26,991 nucleotides of DNA, from the NCBI GenBank assembly GCA_021790615.1, contig JAJYGW010000159.1, positions 1-26,991 on the forward strand. Reading direction: 5' to 3'. This DNA is from Actinomycetes bacterium (GTDB lineage: Bacteria > Actinomycetota > Acidimicrobiia > Acidimicrobiales > JAKAOS01). This document shows positions 1 to 7,534 of this stretch, in pieces. Below the pieces are notes generated by a model. It did not search any database. It was not told where the DNA came from and saw only the letters and a program-made list of their open reading frames with translations. How positions within the stretch are numbered: the stretch's first letter is position 1; each line of letters starts with the position of its first letter. A program made the position numbers and the translations under genes.

Positions 1-50
1 CCGATCTGAAGCCGCGCGTGCGTCTCGGGGGTCAACGTCGTCTCGCTCAT
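1..50 (-). CDS. N-terminal fragment of an unidentified protein (partial)
   Basis: An ATG at 50-48 on the minus strand opens a frame that runs off the left edge of the window and reads MSETTLTPETHARLQIG. A TAGCCT hexamer lies 8 bases upstream of the ATG on the same strand, which fits a leaderless or nearly leaderless start. The pattern LTxExxxRL is reminiscent of the N terminus of GreA transcript-cleavage factors, but 17 residues are too few to assign it. The gene is divergent from the leader-leuB operon, so the 125 bp between them would hold both promoters. Confidence 0.4.
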   Translation of the reverse strand, partial: MSETTLTPETHARLQI

Positions 51-138
51 CGACGTTCAGGCTACTGGGAGCCCACGGCCCGCCTTTCCCGGCGGTCACC
101 GAGAAGGCTCGCAGGAGCGAGGCCATGGTCCTGCCGGA

Positions 139-168
139 TTGACGGCGCGGCGGCTGGCACAGCAGACT
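139..168 (+). promoter_or_regulatory. Putative promoter of the leader-leuB-ilvE-cimA operon
   Basis: TTGACG at 139-144 resembles a -35 box. It is followed by an 18-base spacer and CAGACT at 163-168, a weak -10 that keeps the A and final T of TANNNT. Six bases later comes the ATG of the leader peptide at 175, so transcription would start at or next to that ATG. The assignment rests on motif spacing only. Confidence 0.45.
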
Positions 169-174
169 GTGCGC

Positions 175-225
175 ATGGGGAAAAGCGACGCCGCGACCAG
201 CACGGGCATCGTAATTCCGATCTGA
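175..225 (+). CDS. Branched-chain amino acid leader peptide (attenuator peptide)
   Basis: A 16-codon frame reads MGKSDAATSTGIVIPI and ends with TGA at 223-225. The last five residues are Ile-Val-Ile-Pro-Ile. Their codons include GTA and ATT, which are uncommon in this GC-rich DNA and should make the ribosome sensitive to charged tRNA supply. No Shine-Dalgarno sequence precedes the ATG, but a promoter is placed so that the ATG would lie at the transcript start. A hairpin begins at the stop codon, a terminator-like stem with a U tract follows, and the leuB start lies 114 bases past the stop. This is the layout of ribosome-mediated attenuation. Ile and Val codons with no Leu fit the downstream ilvE and cimA genes. 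Translation of the peptide is inferred, not shown. Confidence 0.65.
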   Translation: MGKSDAATSTGIVIPI

Positions 226-249
226 CGCGTCCCCGATCGGGAGCGCGTC
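224..249 (+). promoter_or_regulatory. Leader hairpin upstream of the attenuator
   Basis: GACGCG at 224-229 pairs with CGCGTC at 244-249, and the inner CCCGATCGGG is self-complementary, giving a strong stem-loop. It begins at the leader-peptide stop codon, so a terminating ribosome would disrupt it. The 3' arm can instead pair upstream, with GCGACG (185-190) against CGTCGC (246-251). It could be a pause or switch hairpin. I do not see a classical antiterminator that clearly overlaps the terminator stem. Confidence 0.45.
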
Positions 250-252
250 GCA

Positions 253-279
253 GGCCGTCCACCAGGTGGGCGGCCTTTT
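253..279 (+). terminator. Intrinsic terminator-like attenuator before leuB
   Basis: GGCCGTCCA at 253-261 pairs with TGGGCGGCC at 267-275 (one G-U pair) around a CCAGG loop, and TTTTG follows at 276-280. This is a canonical Rho-independent stem plus U tract in a GC-rich genome. It sits between the leader peptide and the leuB start at 340, with the operon genes downstream, so it is best read as an attenuator rather than the end of an operon. Confidence 0.65.
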
Positions 280-339
280 GCTTTGCCGAGTTGCAGCGCG
301 ATCGCACAGGCACGAGAACGAGGACAGAGGGCACGAGAC

Positions 340-1398
340 GTGAGCACTGACATCGACCGCCGAGGCCCGGGTGGGCCGTACCGAGTGGCGGTCATCGGCG
401 GCGACGGCATCGGTCCGGAGGTCACCGCCGAGGCGCTGAAGGTCGTGGACGCGGCGGGGGTGAAGCTCGATCCCACACCCTATGACCTCGGTGCCGACCG
501 CTACGTCCGCACGGGGGACGTGCTGCCCGACCCAGTGCTCGAGGAGCTGCGCGGCATGGACGCCATCCTGCTCGGTGCCGTCGGACCGCCGATCGGTTCT
601 TCAGAGGTGCCACCGGGGGTGTTGGAGCGCGGGTTGTTGCTGCGGCTGCGTTTCGAGCTGGATCTCTACGTGAACCTGCGACCCTTCACCGCCTCCCCCG
701 GCGCGATCGCGGAGGGGTCCGATTTCGCCGTCGTGCGGGAGAACACCGAGGGGCCGTACGCCGGCGAGGGCGGCGCTCTCCGGCGGGGCACCCCGTTCGA
801 GGTCGCCACGCAGGGCTCGGTGAACACGCGCCACGGCGTCGAGCGATGCGTCCGGTACGCCTTCGAGCTCGCCGGGCGCCGCGGCAGCAGGCGGCACGTC
901 ACGCTCGTGCACAAGACCAACGTCCTGACGTTCTCGGGCGACCTGTGGCAGAGGACCTTCGATGCCGTGGCGGCGGAGCACCCGGACGTGGGGACCCGCT
1001 ACCAGCACGTCGACGCGGCCTGCATCTTCCTCGTCGAGCGAGCGAGGGAGTACGACGTGGTCGTCACCGACAACCTGTTCGGCGACATCTTGACCGACCT
1101 CGCCGGCGCCGTGTCAGGGGGCATCGGACTCGCCGCCTCGGCCAACCTCAACCCGGCGCGCACCGGCCCGTCGCTCTTCGAGCCGGTGCACGGGGCGGCG
1201 CACGACATCGCCGGCACCGGCACGGCCAACCCGCTCGCCGCCATCAGGTCCGCCGCGATGATGCTCGAGCACCTCGGTGAGGACGATGCGGCCGCGCGTG
1301 TCACGAGCGCGGTGATCGAGCAGCAAACTGAGATGGCAGGTTCTGGTCGAACATGGAGCACCGCCAGCGTCGGCGATGCCGTTGCAGGGAGGTTGTGA
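340..1398 (+). CDS. leuB: 3-isopropylmalate dehydrogenase
   Basis: The 352-residue product is an NAD-dependent beta-decarboxylating dehydrogenase that oxidises 3-isopropylmalate in leucine synthesis. In a citramalate pathway the same enzyme can act on 3-methylmalate for isoleucine. Family motifs are clear: the N-terminal [13 protein letters not shown], the substrate segment [30 protein letters not shown], the metal-binding [14 protein letters not shown], and the NAD-binding [13 protein letters not shown] segment. The GTG at 340 is preferred over the in-frame TTG at 283: GTG has a purine-rich site (AGGACAGAGG) nearby, gives the usual N terminus, and lies clear of the attenuator U tract. ilvE starts one base after its stop, so the two are one transcript controlled by the leader. 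It could be annotated as tartrate or isocitrate dehydrogenase by weak similarity, but length, motifs and context favour LeuB. Confidence 0.92.
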   Translation: MSTDIDRRGPGGPYRVAVIGGDGIGPEVTAEALKVVDAAGVKLDPTPYDLGADRYVRTGDVLPDPVLEELRGMDAILLGAVGPPIGSSEVPPGVLERGLLLRLRFELDLYVNLRPFTASPGAIAEGSDFAVVRENTEGPYAGEGGALRRGTPFEVATQGSVNTRHGVERCVRYAFELAGRRGSRRHVTLVHKTNVLTFSGDLWQRTFDAVAAEHPDVGTRYQHVDAACIFLVERAREYDVVVTDNLFGDILTDLAGAVSGGIGLAASANLNPARTGPSLFEPVHGAAHDIAGTGTANPLAAIRSAAMMLEHLGEDDAAARVTSAVIEQQTEMAGSGRTWSTASVGDAVAGRL

Positions 1399-1399
1399 G

Positions 1400-2326
1400 A
1401 TGCCGTTGACGCCCACTCAGAAGATCTGGATGGACGGGAAGCTCGTCGACTGGGACGACGCGAAGATCCACGTGCTCACCCACAGCCTCCACTACGGGCT
1501 CGGCGTGTTCGAGGGCATCCGCGCCTATCCCACCTCCGCCGGGCCGGGCGTCTTCCGGCTCACACCCCACATCAAGCGCCTGTTCCAGGGAGCGCACATC
1601 CTCGGCCTCGAGGTGCCCCATGACGAAAAGCAGCTGATCGAGGCGGTGAAGGAGGTCGTGCGCGAGAGCGGGCTCGACGCGTGCTACATCCGGCCGCTCG
1701 TCTACCTCGGCTACGGCGAGATGGGCCTCAACCCGATCCCGTGCACGGTCAACGTCGCCGTCGCCTGCTGGCCCTGGGGGGCCTACCTCGGAGACGACGG
1801 GATCGCGAACGGGATCCGCCTCAAGGTCTCCTCCTGGGCGCGACACGACCCGCGCGCCATTCCGACGGCCGCCAAGGGCACCGGCATGTACGTCAACTCC
1901 TCGCTCGCGAAGGTCGAAGCCGTGCGTGCGGGCTACGACGAGGCGCTCCTACTCACGACCGACGGGCACGTGTCGGAGGGCACGGGAGAGAACTGCTTCG
2001 TCGTGCGCCGCGGCCGGATCCTCACGCCTCCGTCCTCTTCGGTCGGTGCCCTCGAAGGCATCACCGCCGACTCGATCCGGACCATCGCCGCCGATCTCGG
2101 GTACGAGGTGGAGGAGTATCCGTTGCGGCGCACCGATCTCTACATGGCCGAGGAGGTCTTCCTCACCGGCACGGCGGCCGAGGTGGTCCCGGTCGCGTCG
2201 GTGGACGACAGGATCGTCGGCTCGGGCGAGCCGGGCCCGATCACCCGCGCCGTCCAGGAGGTCTTCTTCAAGGCCGTCCGCGGGGAGGTGCCGGAGTACA
2301 AGGACTGGGTGGAGCATGTCACCTGA
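1400..2326 (+). CDS. ilvE: Branched-chain amino acid aminotransferase
   Basis: The 308-residue protein is a class IV PLP-dependent aminotransferase that carries out the last step of Ile, Val and Leu synthesis with glutamate as amino donor. The N terminus has HSLHYGLGVFEGIRAY. The PLP lysine is expected in TAAKGTGMYVNSSLA, at K159 by my count. The phosphate-binding loop follows in GHVSEGTGENCFVV, and LTGTAAEVVPV lies near the C terminus. The ATG at 1400 has an AGGGAGG ribosome site at 1386-1392 inside the end of leuB. The last 11 bases overlap the start of cimA, which indicates translational coupling. D-amino-acid transaminase and aminodeoxychorismate lyase share the fold, but the operon argues for IlvE. 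Confidence 0.93.
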   Translation: MPLTPTQKIWMDGKLVDWDDAKIHVLTHSLHYGLGVFEGIRAYPTSAGPGVFRLTPHIKRLFQGAHILGLEVPHDEKQLIEAVKEVVRESGLDACYIRPLVYLGYGEMGLNPIPCTVNVAVACWPWGAYLGDDGIANGIRLKVSSWARHDPRAIPTAAKGTGMYVNSSLAKVEAVRAGYDEALLLTTDGHVSEGTGENCFVVRRGRILTPPSSSVGALEGITADSIRTIAADLGYEVEEYPLRRTDLYMAEEVFLTGTAAEVVPVASVDDRIVGSGEPGPITRAVQEVFFKAVRGEVPEYKDWVEHVT

Positions 2327-4067
2327 CGGGCCGGCCGGCGGGGATCACGGGGACTCGGCCACCGGTTCGCACAGCCACTCGGCGGCCGCCGTCTCGATCT
2401 ACGACACCACGCTGCGGGACGGCTCGCAGCAGGAGGGTCTGTCGCTCACGGTCGACGACAAGCTGAGGGTGGCCGAGCAGCTCGACCACCTCGGCGTCGC
2501 CTACATCGAAGGCGGGTGGCCGGGGGCGAACCCGAAGGACGAGGCGTTCTTCAGGCGGGCGAAGAGCGAGCTGAAGCTCAAGACGGCCACGCTCGTGGCC
2601 TTCGGCTCGACACGGCGCCCCGCCGTGAGCGCCGACCAGGACGACGTGCTCGCCAACCTGGTCGCAGCGGGCACCGAGGCCGTCTGCATCGTGGCGAAGT
2701 CGTCCGACCTGCACGTCACCGAGGCGCTTCGCACGAGCCTCGACGAGGCCGTGGCGATGGCAGCGGACTCCGTCGCCTTCCTGCGCGCCCACGGGCTCCG
2801 GGTGTTCTTCGACGCCGAGCACTTCTTCGACGGCTTCCGCCGCGACCCCGACTTTGCGCTCCGCGTGCTCGGTGCTGCGGAGACCGCCGGCGCCGAGACG
2901 CTCGTCCTCTGCGACACCAACGGCGGCACCCTGCCCGAAGAGGTGGAGCGCATCGTGTCGGCGGTCCGCGCGCGCACGTCGGCAGAGCTCGGGGCGCACT
3001 TCCACAACGACAGCGGCTGCGCGGTGGCGAACACCTTGGCGGCCGTTCGCCACGGGGCGACGCAGGTGCAGGGCTGCGTCAACGGCTACGGGGAGCGTGC
3101 CGGCAACGCGGATCTCTCGGCCACGATCGCCAACCTCACCCTGAAGATGGGCATCGACACGATCCCCGCCGACCGGCTCGAGCGGTTGACGCCCGTCGCC
3201 CATCACATCGCGGAGATCGTCAACATCACGCTCGATCCCCAGCGGCCCTATGTCGGCACGGCGGCTTTCACCCACAAGGCCGGTCTGCACACGAGTGCTC
3301 TCGTCCGGCGGGCCGACGCCTACGAGCACGTGCCGCCGGACTCGGTCGGCAACGGCACCCGAGTCGTGGTGAGCGAGCTGGCAGGCCGCTCGACCCTCCA
3401 GATGAAGGCGGCGGAGCTGGGCCTCGAGCTCGACTCACCGGCGCTGACCCGGGTGCTCGACACCCTGAAGCGCCTCGAGAACGCCGGTTACCACTTCGAA
3501 GCGGCAGACGGGTCGCTCGAGCTCATGATGCGTGCTGCCGCGGGCGCGCCGCTCTCCGGGCTCGGCGACCTCTTCCGGATCGAGTCGTACCGCGTCATCA
3601 CCGACTGGCGCGCTCGCGACGTGGCGCTGCCGACCGACAGGGAGTGCGCCGACGGCCGCGAGCTCGTGCATCCGTGGGCCTCGGGCGGCGACCTCACGAC
3701 CGAGGCGACCGTCAAGGTGCACGTCGGCGACCGCCGGGTGGTGACGACGGCAGAGGGCAACGGACCGGTGAACGCGCTCGACGCAGCGCTGCGCCAAGCG
3801 GTCCAACCGGCCTTCGAAGCCCTGAAGGACGTCCACCTCACCGACTACCGCGTGCGGGTGCTCGACACCGAGAAGGCGACGGGCGCCGTCACGCGCGTCC
3901 TCCTCGACACGGCGGACGCAGAGGGAGCGTGGTCGACGATCGGCGTGTCCGAGAACATCATCGAGGCTTCGTGGGAAGCACTCGTCGACGCTGTCGTGTT
4001 GGCATTGATCCGGGCGTCGGCCGGTACGATCGTCGGCGAACCCGCGGAAGTAGGACCTGCCACATGA
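2316..4067 (+). CDS. cimA: (R)-citramalate synthase
   Basis: The 583-residue protein belongs to the HMGL-like/LeuA family and condenses pyruvate with acetyl-CoA to (R)-citramalate, the entry to threonine-independent isoleucine synthesis. A TIM-barrel domain starts with SIYDTTLRDGSQQEG (R34 and D35, substrate and metal residues). The metal-binding HxH is in GAHFHND (H228, H230), and a GxGERAGN-type segment follows. The C-terminal part (about residues 420-575) is a LeuA-type regulatory domain, where isoleucine feedback usually acts. Length and the residues after the DRDG-like motif match the long CimA family better than 2-isopropylmalate or homocitrate synthase. The ATG at 2316 overlaps the ilvE stop by 11 bases, and the gene ends in an ATGA overlap with the next frame. 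An His/Ser/Gly/Ala-rich segment of about 25 residues precedes the barrel. Confidence 0.87.
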   Translation: MSPDGPAGGDHGDSATGSHSHSAAAVSIYDTTLRDGSQQEGLSLTVDDKLRVAEQLDHLGVAYIEGGWPGANPKDEAFFRRAKSELKLKTATLVAFGSTRRPAVSADQDDVLANLVAAGTEAVCIVAKSSDLHVTEALRTSLDEAVAMAADSVAFLRAHGLRVFFDAEHFFDGFRRDPDFALRVLGAAETAGAETLVLCDTNGGTLPEEVERIVSAVRARTSAELGAHFHNDSGCAVANTLAAVRHGATQVQGCVNGYGERAGNADLSATIANLTLKMGIDTIPADRLERLTPVAHHIAEIVNITLDPQRPYVGTAAFTHKAGLHTSALVRRADAYEHVPPDSVGNGTRVVVSELAGRSTLQMKAAELGLELDSPALTRVLDTLKRLENAGYHFEAADGSLELMMRAAAGAPLSGLGDLFRIESYRVITDWRARDVALPTDRECADGRELVHPWASGGDLTTEATVKVHVGDRRVVTTAEGNGPVNALDAALRQAVQPAFEALKDVHLTDYRVRVLDTEKATGAVTRVLLDTADAEGAWSTIGVSENIIEASWEALVDAVVLALIRASAGTIVGEPAEVGPAT

Positions 4068-4600
4068 CCCAGCCGAAGTTCGCCCCGATCCTCCCGAACG
4101 TCGAGGTGAGGGACCTCCACCAGCTCCCGGTGCCGCTGCCCTGGCAGACGCACCGTCCGGCCGACTTCCGGCCGGCGCCTGGTGCGGCTCGCCGACCCGG
4201 GCGCGGCATCGCCGGGCCGGACCAGGGGTATGCGATGCTGCTCGCCGAGCGTTTCGGCGAGCGTCTCCGCCTGGCCGACGGCGAGCACGCCGACGACGTC
4301 CTGCTCGGCGCCGTGGTCATCGCGCTCCACCGGGCTGCGATGTACGGGAGGGCGCCCGTGGCGGCTGACCTCGAGCTCGCGCTCAACGTGTTCGGCTACC
4401 TCGATGGAGCGAGTGAAGAGGTCGTCGAGGCGCGGCGCGAAGCGTTTCGCGGAGCGGCGCACGACTACTGGCGCCAGCGCGAGCTCGCCGACCTCGTCCC
4501 CGAGTCCACGTTGCGGATGACGCCCGCCGCCGTCGCCGGCGAGCTGTCCGAGAACCCGGGTTCGTTCTTCGAGTTGAGTGGCGTGACACCGGAGGCCTGA
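4064..4600 (+). CDS. Conserved-looking protein of unknown function
   Basis: The 178-residue soluble protein has no signal peptide or membrane segment. Residues 1-55 are proline- and arginine-rich and probably extended. The rest (about 58-150) looks helical, with repeated hydrophobic and acidic positions. I do not recognise the family or any catalytic motif. Its ATG overlaps the cimA stop (ATGA), and an acyl-CoA dehydrogenase begins two bases past its stop, so it is almost certainly translated from the same transcript. Third-position GC is high throughout, which supports real coding. A role tied to branched-chain amino acid or acyl-CoA metabolism is only a context guess. Confidence 0.7.
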   Translation: MTQPKFAPILPNVEVRDLHQLPVPLPWQTHRPADFRPAPGAARRPGRGIAGPDQGYAMLLAERFGERLRLADGEHADDVLLGAVVIALHRAAMYGRAPVAADLELALNVFGYLDGASEEVVEARREAFRGAAHDYWRQRELADLVPESTLRMTPAAVAGELSENPGSFFELSGVTPEA

Positions 4601-4602
4601 TC

Positions 4603-5745
4603 GTGTCGTTCGAGCTGTCGGAAGATCAGCAGTCGTTCCGCCAAGTGCTCCGGCGGTTCGCCGACGAGCGGATCGCCCCGAAGGCGGCGGAGTACGACGA
4701 GCGCGAGGAGTACCCCTGGGAGAGCTTCAACGCCTGCGTGGCGATGGAGCTGCCTGCGCTCGGCGTCCCGGCGGAATACGGCGGCCAGGGTGCCGACCTC
4801 GTGACGCAGGCCCTCATGATCGAGGAGGTCGCGCGGGCCTGCGCGTCCACCGCCGTCACGCTGCTCATCTCCAAGCTCGGGATGTTGCCGGTGATCAACT
4901 TCGCCTCCGAGGAGCTCAAGCAGAAGTACCTGCCGCGTGTGGCGAGCGGCGAGGCACAGGCGAGCTACTGCCTCTCCGAGCCGGACGCGGGCTCCGACGT
5001 GGCATCGATGTCTGCCCGTGCCGTGCGCGACGGCGACCACTACGTCATCACCGGGACGAAGTACTGGATCACGAACGCCGGGATCTCGGACACCTACACC
5101 GTGTTCGCGAAGACCGACCCCGGCGCCGGCCACCGTGGCATCTCGTGCTTCCTCGTGGAGAAGGACTGGGGTGTGAAGGTCCCGAAGCTCGAGCACAAGA
5201 TGGGCCTTCGAGCGAGCCCGACAGGCGAGGTCGTTCTCGACGAGGTGCGTGTGCCGGTGGAGAACCGTGTGGGGGAGGAGGGGCAGGGCTTCTACATCGC
5301 GATGCACACGCTCGACCGGAGCCGTCCCACCGTCGGCGCTCAGGCTGTCGGCATCGCCCAGGGTGCGCTCGACTACGCGCTCGGTTACGTCCAGCGGCGC
5401 AGGCAGTTCGGTCGCCCGATCTCGGAGTTCCAGGGACTGCAGTTCATGCTGGCAGACATGGCGATGCGAGTCGAGGCGGCGCGAGGTCTCGTGTACCGGG
5501 CGTGCGCCGCCGCCGACGCGGGCGCTCCCGCCGGTGATCTCGCGAAGCTCGGCGCCATGGCGAAGTGCTTCGCCTCGGACGTCGCCATGCAGGTCGCCAC
5601 CGATGCCGTCCAGCTGCTCGGCGGTTACGGCTACACCCGCGAGTTCCCGGTCGAGCGCTACATGCGCGATGCCAAGATCACGCAGATCTACGAGGGCACC
5701 AACCAGGTGCAGCGGGTGGTGATCGCGAAGCGCCTGCTCGCCTAG
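4603..5745 (+). CDS. Acyl-CoA dehydrogenase
   Basis: The 380-residue FAD flavoenzyme oxidises acyl-CoA thioesters to enoyl-CoA. It has the usual three domains: N-terminal helical (from FELSEDQQSFRQVLRRFADE), a middle beta domain with the signature YCLSEPDAGSDVASM and WITNAG, and a C-terminal helical domain with RRQFGRPISEFQGLQFMLADM and QLLGGYGYTREFPVERYMRDA. The catalytic base is expected at E364 in QIYEGTNQVQR, the position used by short- and branched-chain enzymes. The GTG at 4603 has GGAGG at 4591-4595. Its place behind ilvE and cimA suggests a short- or branched-chain substrate, but the sequence alone does not settle that. Confidence 0.9.
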   Translation: MSFELSEDQQSFRQVLRRFADERIAPKAAEYDEREEYPWESFNACVAMELPALGVPAEYGGQGADLVTQALMIEEVARACASTAVTLLISKLGMLPVINFASEELKQKYLPRVASGEAQASYCLSEPDAGSDVASMSARAVRDGDHYVITGTKYWITNAGISDTYTVFAKTDPGAGHRGISCFLVEKDWGVKVPKLEHKMGLRASPTGEVVLDEVRVPVENRVGEEGQGFYIAMHTLDRSRPTVGAQAVGIAQGALDYALGYVQRRRQFGRPISEFQGLQFMLADMAMRVEAARGLVYRACAAADAGAPAGDLAKLGAMAKCFASDVAMQVATDAVQLLGGYGYTREFPVERYMRDAKITQIYEGTNQVQRVVIAKRLLA

Positions 5746-5753
5746 AGCGACAT

Positions 5754-5793
5754 CCCCGACAGCTTCTGCAGCCGGCTCGTGATGCCGGCGGGG
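5754..5793 (+). terminator. Possible terminator after the acyl-CoA dehydrogenase gene
   Basis: GCCGGC at 5771-5776 and GCCGGC at 5784-5789 form a stem with a 7-base loop, extended by CCCCG (5754-5758) against CGGGG (5789-5793). There is no U tract, so termination is uncertain. The position between the operon end and the next promoter fits. Confidence 0.35.
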
Positions 5794-5820
5794 TGCCACC
5801 AACTTTCCGACGGCGCTGCC

Positions 5821-5826
5821 TACCAT
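5821..5826 (+). promoter_or_regulatory. -10 element for a leaderless amidase gene
   Basis: TACCAT matches TANNNT and lies exactly 6 bases before the GTG at 5833. Transcription would therefore begin at the start codon. No convincing -35 is seen. Confidence 0.45.
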
Positions 5827-5832
5827 CGATCC

Positions 5833-6795
5833 GTGGAGCGCGACCTGGGCGGGCGGGACGACACCGGCTGGCTCCGCTACGCCGCCCTGCTCATGCTGGT
5901 GGGGATCCTGTTCGTCGCAGGGGTCTCGGAAGGGTGGTGGCACCGGGTCCACAACACCCTGGCAGGCGGAGCTCCCACGAGCGGCGGTCAGCCACTCGAT
6001 GCGGCTTACTTCGCGGCAGGCTCCTGCCTCGAGTTCGCGCCGACAGCAGGTGACCGGCACATCACGGTCTTCCTCGACGCCGGCCACGGCGGCATCGACC
6101 CCGGAGCCGTCGGCCACACCGAATCCGGGAGGCAGGTCGAGGAGGCCGGCATCACCCTCCCGGTCGAGCTCGACACGATGGCGCTCCTGCGGGCGGAGGG
6201 TTTCACCGTCGTCGTCTCGCGCACGACCGCTTCCACCGTGCTCAAGCTCGGTCCCGGCGACACATCGGGCGGCGTGCTCTCCCTCGCCGGCGCGCACGCC
6301 GAGGTCGCCGCGCGGGACATCTGCGCGAACGACGCGCACGCGCGGTTGCTCGTCGGGATCTACTACGACGCGAGCAGCTCGCCGTCGACGGCAGGGAGCG
6401 TGACGACCTACGACGCGGTCCGGCCGTTCTCGAGAGAGAACCTGCGTTTTGCCGACTTGTTGCAGTCCTCCGTCGTGAGTGCCATGAACAGCCACGGGTG
6501 GGGGATCCCGAACGACGGCGTCCTCGACGACGTCGGGATGGGGTCCAACAACGGCAACGCTGCAACGAGCAGGCTGGCCGCCCTCGCGCTGCGCTACGAC
6601 CATGTCATGCTCCTCGGACCGGCGATGAGCGGCTATTTCTCGACCCCGAGTGAGATGCCGGGCGCGCTGATCGAGCCGCTCTACATCACGGATCCGTTCG
6701 AGGGCAGCATCGCCGCCGACCCGACAGACCAGCGAGTGATGGCCTCGGGTATCGCCACCGCCGTCGAGCGGTACTTCGCCGGTACGAGGTCATGA
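5833..6795 (+). CDS. Membrane-anchored N-acetylmuramoyl-L-alanine amidase-like protein (amidase_3)
   Basis: The 320-residue protein has one N-terminal membrane segment (about residues 13-31) that would place the rest outside the cytoplasm. The domain is amidase_3-like, a zinc hydrolase fold that cuts peptide stems from peptidoglycan. The first zinc histidine is H85 in FLDAGHGGIDPGAVG, the ligand glutamate is probably E104 in VEEAGITLPVEL, and the catalytic glutamate is probably E281 in ALIEPLYITDPFEG. The second zinc histidine, normally in a SIHAN-type motif, is replaced: the segment reads LLVGIYYDAS with Y177 at that place. The protein may be a degenerate or regulatory amidase, or may use another ligand. 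GTG 5833 is chosen because a TACCAT -10 lies 6 bases upstream; an in-frame ATG at 5779 would read through that promoter. Confidence 0.8.
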   Translation: MERDLGGRDDTGWLRYAALLMLVGILFVAGVSEGWWHRVHNTLAGGAPTSGGQPLDAAYFAAGSCLEFAPTAGDRHITVFLDAGHGGIDPGAVGHTESGRQVEEAGITLPVELDTMALLRAEGFTVVVSRTTASTVLKLGPGDTSGGVLSLAGAHAEVAARDICANDAHARLLVGIYYDASSSPSTAGSVTTYDAVRPFSRENLRFADLLQSSVVSAMNSHGWGIPNDGVLDDVGMGSNNGNAATSRLAALALRYDHVMLLGPAMSGYFSTPSEMPGALIEPLYITDPFEGSIAADPTDQRVMASGIATAVERYFAGTRS

Positions 6796-6796
6796 G

Positions 6797-6837
6797 CTGT
6801 GCACGGAATGGGCGAGCGCACAGGGGATAACTCCCCT
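6797..6837 (+). terminator. Two adjacent hairpins after the amidase gene
   Basis: CTGTGC (6797-6802) pairs with GCACAG (6818-6823), and AGGGG (6822-6826) pairs with CCCCT (6833-6837) around ATAACT. The two stems share two bases, so they compete. They may end the amidase transcript, but no U tract follows on the plus strand. Confidence 0.35.
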
Positions 6838-6883
6838 AAGAAACGGTAGGTCCACCGGTAACCACCCCTGCCACCCTCTCGGC

Positions 6884-7534
6884 ATGTGCCGAGTCCGAAT
6901 CCTCGTGGCCCCGTTGCTGGTTCTCACGGTGCTCGGATGCGCCGCGTGCTCGCCGTCTGCCTCACCACGTCCGATCGCTCCAGGGCCAACGCCCACGGTC
7001 GCCCTGGTGGGCAGCAACAGCCATGGCGGCAGTGACCCGCACCGGCGGCACCGCCTGCGTCATCATCATGCGGGTCACCGCCGGGCGACCGGTCGTCACA
7101 ACGCCGCCCATGCCGCTGCGGCGGCATGGCTGGCGTCGATCCGGGCCTTCTATGCCGCCGGCCGGGTGGGTCAGCCGATGTACGGACCCCTGGTCGAGAG
7201 CTTCGTGCCGGGCTCGCTGGCGCTGGAGCAGACCGAGGCGTGGCTCGGTGCTCTGTCCGGGGCAGGAGTCGTCGCGCCGGCAACGTTTCGTGTCGGCAAC
7301 GTGAAGGTGACATCGCTCGCCGGCCTCATCGCCGTGGTGAAGGGCTGCATGTACGACACGGGGAGCGTCTACCGCAGCACCGGGGCGCCGGCCCCCGCCG
7401 CGCTCGGCGGCGGTGCCGGCCTGACGGCGTCGATCGCGGTGCTCCACGACATCGGTGGCCGCTGGCTCGTCTGGTCCGACCAGACCTCCGCCGTCTCGTC
7501 GTCGAAGGAGGAAGGTCCGTGTCATGGGTTCTGA
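6884..7534 (+). CDS. Putative His-rich lipoprotein of unknown function
   Basis: The 216-residue product starts with a typical export signal (MCRVRILVAPLLVLTVLGCAAC). C19 or C22 could be the lipidated cysteine, though the box is not perfect. Residues about 45-77 form a His/Arg-rich stretch (GSDPHRRHRLRHHHAGHR and beyond) that could bind metal or polyanions. The C-terminal half (about 80-205) looks folded and contains one cysteine in VKGCMYDTGSVYR. The end overlaps the start of the next exported protein by 16 bases, so the two are coupled. I do not recognise the family. The compact folded part resembles small secreted beta proteins near pilus or secretion genes in actinobacteria, but that is impression only. 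Confidence 0.65.
   Translation: MCRVRILVAPLLVLTVLGCAACSPSASPRPIAPGPTPTVALVGSNSHGGSDPHRRHRLRHHHAGHRRATGRHNAAHAAAAAWLASIRAFYAAGRVGQPMYGPLVESFVPGSLALEQTEAWLGALSGAGVVAPATFRVGNVKVTSLAGLIAVVKGCMYDTGSVYRSTGAPAPAALGGGAGLTASIAVLHDIGGRWLVWSDQTSAVSSSKEEGPCHGF

Noticed and set aside
283..285. TTG as start of leuB, giving a longer protein
   Set aside because: It falls immediately after the attenuator U tract, and the added 19 residues have no family likeness; GTG 340 has a ribosome site.
18..350. A 110-residue plus-strand frame over the leader region
   Set aside because: Arg-rich shadow composition; it crosses the promoter, leader peptide and terminator stem, all better explained as regulation.
4465..6603. 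A 712-residue minus-strand open frame
   Set aside because: It is antisense to the acyl-CoA dehydrogenase and amidase genes, has an Arg/His/Asp/Val-rich composition without any motif, and is a typical shadow frame of GC-rich coding DNA.
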